A stretch of DNA of 64,000 nt from NCBI RefSeq assembly GCF_008642335.1, contig NZ_CP029191.1, positions 7,192,001-7,256,000 on the forward strand, written 5' to 3'. The notes below the pieces were generated by a model. That model searched no databases, had not been told where the DNA came from, and saw only the letters and a list, made by a program, of their open reading frames with translations. Below are positions 56,068 through 64,000 of this stretch, piece after piece. The translations under genes were made by a program, and so were the position numbers. Position 1 is the first letter of the stretch, and each line of letters begins with the position of its first letter. Source of the stretch: Streptomyces venezuelae. Its GTDB lineage: Bacteria > Actinomycetota > Actinomycetes > Streptomycetales > Streptomycetaceae.

Positions 56068-56502
56068 TCAGTCGAGGACTGCGAGATCGGACGTGCCCCA
56101 GTACGACTTCAGGTGTCGGACGAGGCCGGCCGCGTCCATGCGGATCACGAGCATCGCCGTGCGCCGGATGCGCGCCGTCTCCGGGGCGTCGGGCGCCTTG
56201 AGCCAGCCGCGCTCCGCGTACCGCGGGCCCAGGGGCAGGTAGTCCATGACGGAGGTGATCTGGATCAGCGCGTGTGTGGCGTCCTGACCGGCGACGGGCT
56301 CGGCCGCCTCCTCGCGCAGGTGCGCGGAGAGGAGCAGCCCGTAGTGCGCGCGCAGCGCGTCGTGCCCGGTGAGGGGCGGAAGCCCGACCGGGTCCTCGAC
56401 CACGGCGTCGGGCGCGTACAGCTCGACGAGCGCGTCCAGGTCGCCGGCGTTGATCCGCCGGCTGTGCTCCAGGGCACGCTTCTTGCGGGCGAACTCGTTC
56501 AT
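56068..56502 (-). CDS. monBI: Polyether epoxide hydrolase/cyclase, SnoaL/ketosteroid-isomerase fold (MonBI-like)
   Basis: 144 residues. ATG 56502 overlaps the upstream PKS stop (ATGA) and has GGAGGG 7 bp before it, so translation is coupled. It is a paralogue of the neighbouring 137-residue protein, sharing RRINAGD at 15-21 and VEDPVGLPPLTGHDALRAHY. Asp37 and Glu64 are the equivalent acid pair with the same 27-residue spacing. Two separate single-domain proteins are the monensin arrangement; lasalocid has one fused two-domain enzyme. The role would be to work with MonBII on the triepoxide. Its sequence differs enough from MonBII for a distinct ring preference, but this cannot be assigned from sequence. 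Confidence 0.85.
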   Translation of the reverse strand: MNEFARKKRALEHSRRINAGDLDALVELYAPDAVVEDPVGLPPLTGHDALRAHYGLLLSAHLREEAAEPVAGQDATHALIQITSVMDYLPLGPRYAERGWLKAPDAPETARIRRTAMLVIRMDAAGLVRHLKSYWGTSDLAVLD

Positions 56503-59500
56503 CGCTGTCCCTCCACTGGCTGTCCGCTGCCCTGTCCGTCGCTCTGCCCATTGCCTTCGCTGTTGCCGTTGCCCCTGCCGAGGTCCCGGTCGATGAACGC
56601 GAAGATCTCGTCGGCCGACGCGTCCTGGATCCGGGCCGCCGCGGCCGCACCCTCGGCCGCCGCCGTGGACACCTCGTCGGCCGTCTCCCGCGGTACGTCG
56701 AGTCGCGCGAGTGTGGCGCGCAGCCGCCCGGCGAGCTCGGCCCTGGCGGTGCCGTCCTTCGCGGAGACCGAAAGGAGCGAGTTCTCCAGACGCTCGAACT
56801 CCACGAGGACGTCGGCGAGCGGATCCGCCGCACGCGGCGCCAGCTCCTGCCGCAGATGCGCGGCGAGCTCCGCCGGGTTCGGGTGGTCGAAGACGAACGT
56901 GGCGGGCAGCTTCAGTCCCGTCGCCGTCGAGAGCCTGTTGCGCAGCTCCACCGCCGTCAGCGAGTCGAAGCCGAGCTCCCGCAGCCCCTGCGTCGCGTTG
57001 ACGGGCGTCGCCGCGTCGTATCCCAGGACGGCCGCGATGTGCGTGCACACCAGGTCGAGCAGCGCTTCCTCCCGTTCCGCGTCGGACATCGCGCCGAGCG
57101 ACTTGCGCAGCGCGGCCGCGCCCGCCGACACGGTGGACCCGCCGCCGCTCCTGCTTCCGGCGCCGCGCACCAGGTCCTGGAGGAGCGCGGGCGCGGGGCG
57201 GGTCTCCGCCTCCCGGCGCATCCGGGCGAGGTCGAGGCGGACCGGCGCGTACAGCGGCAGACCGCCGGCCCAGGCCGTGTCGAGCAGCGCGAGCCCTTCG
57301 TCGGCGCCGAGCCCGACCACACCGGCGCGGGCGTGACGTGCCCGGTCGGCGTCGGTGAGCCGCCCCGACATCCCGCTGTCCAGATCCCAGTAGCCCCAGG
57401 CCAGGGACGTCGCCGCCGCGCCGCCGTCCTGCCGGTGCCGGGCCAGCGCGTCCAGGAACGCGTTGGCGGCGGTGTAGCTGCCCTGGCCAGGGCCGCCGAG
57501 GAGCCCGGCGACCGACGAGTACAGGACGAACGCGGACAGGTCGGCGTCCCGCGTCAGCTCGTGCAGGTTCCACGCCGCGTCGGCCTTCACCCGCATCACC
57601 TCCTCGACCTGTCCGGCCGTGAGGTTCTGCACCACCGCGTCGCTCACGGTGCCCGCGCAGTGGAAGACGGCCGTCAGCGGGTGTTCCGCGGGCACCGACT
57701 CCAGGAGCGCGACGGCCGCGTCCCGTTCACCGGGGTCGCAGGCCGCGAACGTGATGTGCGCGCCGAGCGCGGAGAGGTCCGCGGCCAGTTCGAGGGCGCC
57801 CGGCGCGTCGGCGCCACGCCTGCTCGACAGGAGCAGATGCCTGGCTCCGTGGCGTGCCACCAGGTGGCGGGCGGTCAGGGCGCCGAGGGCGCCGGTTCCG
57901 CCGGTGACGAGCACGGTACCGTCCGGGTCGAAGGCGACGGGCAGGGTGTACACGGTCGTGCCCGGGGTGGGCGGGGCGGCCACGGCTGCGGGGGCTTGCC
58001 GGACGTCCCAGGCGGTGACGTCGAGCGGGACGAGAGGGCCGTCGCCGTCACGCGCGTCGACGTCCTCCGCCGGGTCGACGGGTCGCGCCAACTCCGCGAG
58101 CCCGGCGAGTATTTCGCGTACGCGGCCGGACTCGGGCGGCGCGACGAGCTGGCCCTCGTCCGGGGAACCCGCCCGATGGACGACCAACGCCCCGTCGCGA
58201 CCAAGGGCCAAGTCGGCCGCACCGTCCAAGACGTCCACGCGCAGGTGCGGCGCGAGCCGCCGCACCGCCCGCCCCACGGCGCCGGTTCCGTCGGCGACGG
58301 CCAGACTGTGCCCGCCGCTCGACACGACGACATCCGCCAGTACGTGGTACGCCGCCACATAGGCGCCGAACGATCCGGCCGCCTGAGTCCAACTCCAGCC
58401 GCGTGGAGCCGTCATGAGCAGCGCCGCATCGGTGACGCCCACCGGCCCCACCGCGTCGAACAGCCCCACCACCCGGTCGCCCACGGCCACCCGACCGGCC
58501 GCGTCACCGACCTCCTCCACGACACCGGCACCGACGACCCGACCTGCCCCCAGCGGTCCCGCGTCGGGCGCGGCGGCCCTCACCGCGACCCGCACCTCGT
58601 GCGGTTCCAGCGCCCGCCGGGCCTCCGGAGCATCGACCAGAGCGCCCGCGGAGAGCCGCCACGTGGGCGCCCCGACCGGCGGTGCGAGCCGGGCGGAGGC
58701 GTCGTCACGCACGAGCCGAGGCACGAACGCCCGCCCGTCCCGCAACGCCAACTCGGGCTCCGTCAGGCCGACTACACCGGGCAGAGCAGCCAGCGAGCCC
58801 TGCGACGCGTCCACGTCCAACAGCGTGATGCGCCCCGGGTTCTCGGCCTGCGCGCTGCGCACCAGACCCCACAGCGACGCACCCGGCAGATCACCGACCG
58901 CCTCGCCCGGCCGTGCCGCGACGGCACCCCGTGTGACGACGACGAGGCGGCTCGCGGCGAACGCGGGATCGTCGACCCACTCCTTGAGCAGCGACAGCAG
59001 GGTCACGGCGGCGAGCCGCGCGTACCCGGCCGCATCCTCCTCCACGCCACGCGCGCCACCCGCACCAGGCGTGGCGCACACGGCGAGCACGACATCGGGC
59101 GCCTCGGCCCCGCCCGTCACACCCTCACGCAGCGCGGCGAACGACTCCCGCATGGGAGCACCGGACAGCGCGTCGCCGAGCGCGGCACCCAGCGGCTCCC
59201 CGGCAGGCGCGACGACGGCAGGCGCGACGACGGCGGGAGGGACGACAGCGGGACGCACGGCCCCGCCGCCCTCCTCCGCCCGCGCGGCCGCCTCCCTCCA
59301 CACCAGCCGGAACAGCGCGTCCCGGTCGGCCGTACGCGCACCGGCGATCTGATGGGCGGCCACCGGCCGCACCGTGAGCGACTCCAGCGTCAGGACCGGC
59401 GCCCCGGCGTCGTCCACGGCTGTCAGGGCCAGTTGGTCCGGCGCGGTGCGTGCGATGCGTACCCGCAGACCGTCCGCACCCGGCGCGTGCACCCGCAACC

Positions 59501-62500
59501 CGCTCCAGGAGAACGGCAGCAACACCTGGTCGGTGTCGGCGGACGAGGTGACCGCGTCCAGGATCAGCGCGTGCAGAGTGGCGTCGAGCAGCACCGGGTG
59601 GACCTGGTAGCGGTCGGCACCGCCGCTCTCCGCCTCGGGCAGCGCCACCTCGGCGAAGAGATCGTCGCCGAGCCGCCACGCGGTCACGAGGCCCTGCGAT
59701 CCCGGCCCGAAGTCGTAGCCGTACGAAGCGAGTTCCCCGTACGGATCCTGCCCGCCCACGGGGGTGGCCCCGGGCGGCGGCCAGGCACCGCCCGGTGAAC
59801 CGTCCACGACGACGGGCCCGGCGGGAGCCACGGTGCCGGCGGCGTGCCGGGTCCAGACGGCGTTCTCGCCCTCACCCGTGGGCCGCGAGTGGACGGACAC
59901 GGGACGCCGCCCGTCCTCCGCCACGGCACCGACGGCCACCTGCAGATCCACCGCGCCCGCCCCCTCGTCCCCGAAGGCGAGCGGCGTGTGCAGCGTCAGC
60001 TCCGCCAGCTCCTCGCAGCCGGCGCGCACCGCGGCCTGCAGCGCGAGCTCCACGAAGGCGGAGCCCGGCAGCAGCACCGTGTTCATGACCCGGTGCTCGG
60101 CGAGCCACGCCTGGTCACGCGGCGAGATCCGCCCGGTCAGCAGATGACTGCTGCCGTCCGCGAGCTCCACGGCGGCCCCGAGCAGCGGGTGCCCCGCCGA
60201 GGCGAGCCCGAGCCCCGCCGGATCCCCGGCGAGCCCCCGGCGCCCCTCCAGCCAGAACCGCTCCCGCTGGAAGGCGTACGTCGGCAGATCCACCACCCGC
60301 GGCAGCGGAACCGCGGGGAACCACCCCGTCCAGTCGACGTCGGCACCCGCCGCGAAGGCCTGCGCGGCGGCGCGGGTGAGCTGGACGGTGTCGCCGTGGT
60401 CGCGCCGGAGGGTGGGGACGACGGTGGCGGGCACGTCGGCCTGCTCGATGGTCTCCTCCATGCCGAGAGCGAGGACGGGGTGGGCGCTGGCCTCGATGAA
60501 CAGCCGATAGCCATCCGCCAGAAGCGCCTCGACCGTCTCGGCGAAGCGGACGGGCTGGCGGAGGTTGGTGACCCAGTAGTCGGTGTCCAGCGCGGCCGTG
60601 TCCTGGAGACGTTCAGCCGTGACGGTCGAGTAGAACGCCACGTCCGTCGAGACCGGCCGGATGTCGGCCAGGCGTTCGGTCAGCTCGTCGTGGAGTGCGT
60701 CGATCTGGGGGTGGTGGGAGGCGTAGCCGACGTCGATGACCCGAGCCCGCAGCCCGTGGCCTTCCGCCTCGGCGACCACGGCCGCCACATGCTCGGGCGA
60801 GCCCGAAATGACCGTGGAGGAGGAGCCGTTGACGGCGGCGATGCTCACGCCCGGCCGCTCGCCGATCAGCTCGGCAACCTGCTCGGCACCCGCGCCGACG
60901 GACGCCATGTCGCCGCGCCCCTGCAGCTGCCGCAGCGCGTCGCTGCGTACGGCTACGATCCGCGCCGCATCCTCCAACGACAGCGCACCTGCCACACACG
61001 CGGCAGCCATCTCACCCTGCGAATGCCCGATCACCGCAGCCGGAATGACCCCCTGGTCGGCCCAGACCGCAGCCAGCGACACCATCACCGCCCACAGCAC
61101 CGGCTGCACGACCTCGACGCGGGACAGTTCACTCCCGTCCCCGCGCAACACCTCACACAACGACCAATCGACGTACGCGGACAGCGCCTGCTCGCACTCG
61201 GCAATACGCGCCGCGAAAACGGGTGACTCGTCCAGCAGTCGAGCCCCCATCCCCACCCACTGCGACCCCTGCCCCGGAAACACCAACACCGGGCCCGCCC
61301 CGGAAGCACCCTGTACGGCGCCCTCCACGACGTCCGGCGAGGGTTCGCCCGCTGCCAGGGAGCGCAGTCCGGCGAGGAGCGCGTCGCGGTCGCGGCCCAC
61401 GACCACGGCACGGTTCTCGAACACCGAGCGGCTCTTGACCAGCGACCAGCCCACGTCCAGGGGTGAGGCGAGCCGCGGGTCGGCCGTCGCGCGCTCGGCC
61501 AGCAGCTCCGCCTGTGCCCGCAGCGCCTCCTCGCCGCGCGCCGACACCACCCACGGCACCACTCCTGCCGGTGCGTCGGACATGTCGGAGGAGGCGGGCG
61601 CGTCGTCCGGCGCGTCCGGGGCCTGTTCGAGGATGAGGTGGGCGTTCGTGCCCGAGATGCCGAACGCGGAGACTCCGGCGCGGCGCGGGCGTTCGCCGCG
61701 CGGCCAGGCGACCGGCTCGGACAGGAGCCGGACTCCGCTGCCGTCCCAGTCCACGTGCGGTGTGGGCGCGTCGATGTGCAGCGAGGTGGGCAGCTGCTCG
61801 TTCCGCAGCGCCATCACCATCTTGATCACACCGGCGACACCGGCCGACGCCTGCGCGTGCCCGATGTTCGACTTGATCGAACCGAGCCACAGCGGCCGGT
61901 CCTCCGGCCGCTCCTTGCCGTAGGTGGCCACCAAGGCGCTCGCCTCGATGGGGTCGCCCAGCATCGTGCCCGTGCCGTGCGCCTCCACCGCGTCGACGTC
62001 CTCGGCGGAGAGCCGGGCGTTGGCGAGGGCCTGGCGGATGACCCGCTGCTGCGCCTGCCCGTTGGGTGCCGTGAGCCCGTTGCTCGTACCGTCCTGGTTG
62101 ATGGCCGAGCCGCGGATCACCGCGAGGACCTTGTGGCCGTTGCGGCGGGCCTCCGAGAGGCGTTCGAGGACGACCAGGCCGACGCCCTCGGCCCAGCCGG
62201 TGCCGTCGGCCGCGGACGCGAACGGCTTGCACCGCCCGTCCTTGGCGAGCCCGCGCTGCAGCGAGAACTCGACGAAGGCGCCGGGCGTCGCCATCACCGT
62301 CGCGCCGCCCGCAAGGGCGAGCGAGCACTCGCCCTGGCGCAGCGCGTGCGCCGCCTGGTGGATCGCCACCAGCGACGACGAGCACCCGGTGTCGATGGTC
62401 ATCGCGGGGCCTTCGAGGCCGAGTACGTACGACACGCGGCCGGAGGCGACGCAGCCGAGGTTGCCGGTGCCGATGTAGCCCTCCACCTCGGTGGGGCGTT

Positions 62501-64000
62501 CACCGACGAGCGCCAGGTAGTCGAAGATGGTCAGGCCCGTGTACACCCCGGCGTTGCTGCCCTTCAGGGCCTCACGGTCGAGCCCGGCGCGTTCGATCGC
62601 CTCCCAGGCGGTCTCCAGGAGCAGCCGTTGTTGCGGGTCCATCGCGACGGCCTCGCGCGGGCTGATGCCGAAGAAACCGGCGTCGAAGTCGCCCGCGTCG
62701 TAGAGGAAGCCGCCCTCGCGGACGTAGCTGGTGCCGCGGCTCTCCGGGTCCGGGTCGTACAGCGTCTCCAGGTCCCAGCCCCGGTCGTCGGGGAAGTCGC
62801 TCATGGCGTCCCTGCCGGCCGTGACGAGGTCCCACAGTTCCTCGGGGGAGCGGACGTCGCCCGGGTAGCGGCAGGCCATGCCGACGATGGCGATCGGCTC
62901 GTCGTCGGCGGCCGCGGCGGTCGCGTGCGCCGCCTCCGCGGACGCCGTGTCGCCCGACAGCTCGGACTGGAGGACGTCGGTGAGCGCGTCGGGCGTGGGG
63001 TGGTCGAAGACGACCGTGGTCGGCAGGGTCAGGCCGGTGCTCTTGTTCAGGCGGTTGCGCAGCTCCACCGCGGTCAGCGAGTCGAACCCCAGCTCCTGGA
63101 ACGGCTTGGTCGCGGGCACGGCGTCGACGTCCGAGTGCCCGAGCGTGGCCGCCGCCTGCGCGCGCACGTGCTGCAGCAGCAACTGCCGCTGCTGCGCGGG
63201 CTTCGCCTCGGTCAGCTCCTGGTGCAGCGACGACGCCTCCGACGCGTCTTCCTGTGCCACGGGTGTGCTCGCGCGGCGGTTCTCGGGCAGGTCGGCGAGG
63301 AGCGGACTGGGCCGCTGCGCGGTGAACGTCGACGTGAACTGCGCCCAGTCGAAGTTCGCCACCGTCAGCGTCGTCTCGCCCGCGTCGAGCGCCTGGTGCA
63401 GCGCCTTCACGCACAGGTCGGGGCTGAGCGGGTGCAGACCGAAGCGGCTGAAGAACGTCAGCGCCGCCTGATCGGCGGCCATCCCGGCCTCGGCCCAGGG
63501 CCCCCAGGCGATGGAGGTGGCGGGCAGGCCCTGGGAGCGGCGGTGGTCGGCCAGCGCGTCGAGGAAGTGGTTGGCGGCGCCGTACGCGCCCTGCTGACCA
63601 CTGCCCCACACCCCGGCACCGGAGGAGAACATCACGAACGCGGAGAGCTCCAACTCCCTCGTCAGCTCGTGCAGATGGAGCGCGGCGAGAGCCTTGGGCC
63701 GCAGCACCTCGTCCAGCGCCGCGCCCGTCACCTCGTCGAGGCCGATGTAGTTCGGGACACCGGCGGCGTGCACGACGGCGGTGAGCGGGTGCTCGCCGGG
63801 AACGCCGTCGACGAGGCGGCGCACCTGCTCGCGGTCACCGACATCGCAGGCGGTGAGGGTGACGGCGGTGCCGAGTTCGCGGAGCTCGGCGGCGAGTTCC
63901 TGCGCGCCGGGGGCGTCGGGGCCGCGGCGGCTGGTGAGGAGCAGGTGCGGGGCGCCTTCGCGGGCGAGCCAGCGGGCGAGGACGGCGCCGATTCCGCCGG
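56499..64000 (-). CDS. monAVIII: Type I PKS, 3' part: (KR)-ACP / KS-AT-DH*-ER0-KR-ACP, final modules (monensin 11-12-like)
   Basis: Open at the right edge (first full codon 63998). It starts inside a KR with no LDD and a Trp before the catalytic Tyr (GVWGSGQQGAY), an A-type KR giving an L-hydroxyl. ACP Ser lies near 63079. Last module: KS with TGCSSS (near 62380); AT with GHSQG (near 61020) and YASH (near 60720), methylmalonyl-CoA. The DH reads HRVMNTVLLP, with Asn for the conserved Gly, and FGPGSQ for the usual YGPxFQ. A shrunken ER (about 58680-58060) has lost NFRDVL and has TGAVG in place of GGVG. A complete KR ([16 protein letters not shown] in place of LDD) and ACP (near 56960) follow. 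The module should stop at a hydroxyl, as at C3 of monensin. There is no thioesterase; the protein ends in a docking-like helix (DEIFAFIDRDL) and a Gly/Asn/Gln tail. The stop overlaps monBI. Confidence 0.9.
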   Translation of the reverse strand, partial: GGIGAVLARWLAREGAPHLLLTSRRGPDAPGAQELAAELRELGTAVTLTACDVGDREQVRRLVDGVPGEHPLTAVVHAAGVPNYIGLDEVTGAALDEVLRPKALAALHLHELTRELELSAFVMFSSGAGVWGSGQQGAYGAANHFLDALADHRRSQGLPATSIAWGPWAEAGMAADQAALTFFSRFGLHPLSPDLCVKALHQALDAGETTLTVANFDWAQFTSTFTAQRPSPLLADLPENRRASTPVAQEDASEASSLHQELTEAKPAQQRQLLLQHVRAQAAATLGHSDVDAVPATKPFQELGFDSLTAVELRNRLNKSTGLTLPTTVVFDHPTPDALTDVLQSELSGDTASAEAAHATAAAADDEPIAIVGMACRYPGDVRSPEELWDLVTAGRDAMSDFPDDRGWDLETLYDPDPESRGTSYVREGGFLYDAGDFDAGFFGISPREAVAMDPQQRLLLETAWEAIERAGLDREALKGSNAGVYTGLTIFDYLALVGERPTEVEGYIGTGNLGCVASGRVSYVLGLEGPAMTIDTGCSSSLVAIHQAAHALRQGECSLALAGGATVMATPGAFVEFSLQRGLAKDGRCKPFASAADGTGWAEGVGLVVLERLSEARRNGHKVLAVIRGSAINQDGTSNGLTAPNGQAQQRVIRQALANARLSAEDVDAVEAHGTGTMLGDPIEASALVATYGKERPEDRPLWLGSIKSNIGHAQASAGVAGVIKMVMALRNEQLPTSLHIDAPTPHVDWDGSGVRLLSEPVAWPRGERPRRAGVSAFGISGTNAHLILEQAPDAPDDAPASSDMSDAPAGVVPWVVSARGEEALRAQAELLAERATADPRLASPLDVGWSLVKSRSVFENRAVVVGRDRDALLAGLRSLAAGEPSPDVVEGAVQGASGAGPVLVFPGQGSQWVGMGARLLDESPVFAARIAECEQALSAYVDWSLCEVLRGDGSELSRVEVVQPVLWAVMVSLAAVWADQGVIPAAVIGHSQGEMAAACVAGALSLEDAARIVAVRSDALRQLQGRGDMASVGAGAEQVAELIGERPGVSIAAVNGSSSTVISGSPEHVAAVVAEAEGHGLRARVIDVGYASHHPQIDALHDELTERLADIRPVSTDVAFYSTVTAERLQDTAALDTDYWVTNLRQPVRFAETVEALLADGYRLFIEASAHPVLALGMEETIEQADVPATVVPTLRRDHGDTVQLTRAAAQAFAAGADVDWTGWFPAVPLPRVVDLPTYAFQRERFWLEGRRGLAGDPAGLGLASAGHPLLGAAVELADGSSHLLTGRISPRDQAWLAEHRVMNTVLLPGSAFVELALQAAVRAGCEELAELTLHTPLAFGDEGAGAVDLQVAVGAVAEDGRRPVSVHSRPTGEGENAVWTRHAAGTVAPAGPVVVDGSPGGAWPPPGATPVGGQDPYGELASYGYDFGPGSQGLVTAWRLGDDLFAEVALPEAESGGADRYQVHPVLLDATLHALILDAVTSSADTDQVLLPFSWSGLRVHAPGADGLRVRIARTAPDQLALTAVDDAGAPVLTLESLTVRPVAAHQIAGARTADRDALFRLVWREAAARAEEGGGAVRPAVVPPAVVAPAVVAPAGEPLGAALGDALSGAPMRESFAALREGVTGGAEAPDVVLAVCATPGAGGARGVEEDAAGYARLAAVTLLSLLKEWVDDPAFAASRLVVVTRGAVAARPGEAVGDLPGASLWGLVRSAQAENPGRITLLDVDASQGSLAALPGVVGLTEPELALRDGRAFVPRLVRDDASARLAPPVGAPTWRLSAGALVDAPEARRALEPHEVRVAVRAAAPDAGPLGAGRVVGAGVVEEVGDAAGRVAVGDRVVGLFDAVGPVGVTDAALLMTAPRGWSWTQAAGSFGAYVAAYHVLADVVVSSGGHSLAVADGTGAVGRAVRRLAPHLRVDVLDGAADLALGRDGALVVHRAGSPDEGQLVAPPESGRVREILAGLAELARPVDPAEDVDARDGDGPLVPLDVTAWDVRQAPAAVAAPPTPGTTVYTLPVAFDPDGTVLVTGGTGALGALTARHLVARHGARHLLLSSRRGADAPGALELAADLSALGAHITFAACDPGERDAAVALLESVPAEHPLTAVFHCAGTVSDAVVQNLTAGQVEEVMRVKADAAWNLHELTRDADLSAFVLYSSVAGLLGGPGQGSYTAANAFLDALARHRQDGGAAATSLAWGYWDLDSGMSGRLTDADRARHARAGVVGLGADEGLALLDTAWAGGLPLYAPVRLDLARMRREAETRPAPALLQDLVRGAGSRSGGGSTVSAGAAALRKSLGAMSDAEREEALLDLVCTHIAAVLGYDAATPVNATQGLRELGFDSLTAVELRNRLSTATGLKLPATFVFDHPNPAELAAHLRQELAPRAADPLADVLVEFERLENSLLSVSAKDGTARAELAGRLRATLARLDVPRETADEVSTAAAEGAAAAARIQDASADEIFAFIDRDLGRGNGNSEGNGQSDGQGSGQPVEGQR
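56511..56580 (-). repeat. Gly/Asn/Gln-rich C-terminal tail of the last PKS
   Basis: Short repeats of GGCAAC and GGCCAG-like units encode GRGNGNSEGNGQ and similar after the docking-like helix. The other PKS subunits here end at, or within about four residues of, that helix, so this tail is unusual. Confidence 0.7.
59201..59255 (-). repeat. Ala/Val/Pro repeat in the final PKS module
   Basis: Imperfect 15-bp units encode repeated AVVAP between DH and the ER remnant, a flexible linker in the decayed part of the module. Confidence 0.7.

Noticed and set aside
58060..58680. A functional enoylreductase in the last module
   Set aside because: The catalytic-region motif and much of the cofactor domain are missing; kept only as a remnant.

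Overview
The window is high-GC actinobacterial DNA, almost certainly Streptomyces. Third codon positions are strongly G/C-biased, ORFs are very long, and GTG starts, 4-bp stop/start overlaps and a streptogrisin-type secreted protease are present. About 51 kb of the 64 kb encodes modular type I polyketide synthase (PKS). The rest includes a polyether epoxidase and two polyether epoxide-hydrolase homologues. Together these identify part of a polyether ionophore cluster. Domain order, extender-unit motifs and dead domains match the monensin assembly line module by module, so I use mon names. The names rest on architecture and remembered family features, not on an alignment.

Positions 1-43767 (+ strand) carry five collinear PKS genes. 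These are the end of module 2 (monAII, cut by the window edge), modules 3-4 (monAIII), 5-6 (monAIV), 7-8 (monAV) and 9 (monAVI). Odd modules 3, 5 and 7 are KS-AT-DH-KR-ACP and would leave a double bond. Modules 4, 6 and 8 are KS-AT-DH-ER-KR-ACP and would reduce fully. Module 9 has a dead KR and would leave the ketone used for the spiroketal. Predicted extenders are malonyl (3), methylmalonyl (4), ethylmalonyl (5), malonyl (6), methylmalonyl (7), malonyl (8) and malonyl (9). Docking helices fall into two classes that alternate along the gene order and support collinearity.

Positions 43764-53948 are a mixed regulatory/accessory block. It holds a large LuxR-type (LAL) ATPase regulator whose GTG start overlaps the monAVI stop, a possible small membrane protein, a CGNR zinc-finger protein, two ABC-F ATPases in tandem, a 73-residue protein of unknown function, an XRE-type regulator and a secreted serine protease with a strong terminator hairpin. 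Apart from the LAL gene, none of these has an obvious role in polyether assembly.

Positions 54149-64000 (- strand) are a tightly packed polyether operon: the end of a PKS gene (modules 11-12, monAVIII, continuing past the right edge), monBI, monBII and monCI, with 4-bp overlaps at two of the three junctions. The last module has a mutated DH and a collapsed ER and should stop at the hydroxyl. There is no thioesterase domain. The PKS would make a linear triene, MonCI would epoxidise the three alkenes, and MonBI/BII would open the epoxides to form the ether rings.

Outside the window must lie the loading module, modules 1 and 10, and any release enzyme, late oxidase/methyltransferase, exporter and remaining regulators. 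I saw no tRNA, rRNA, insertion sequence or CRISPR array.
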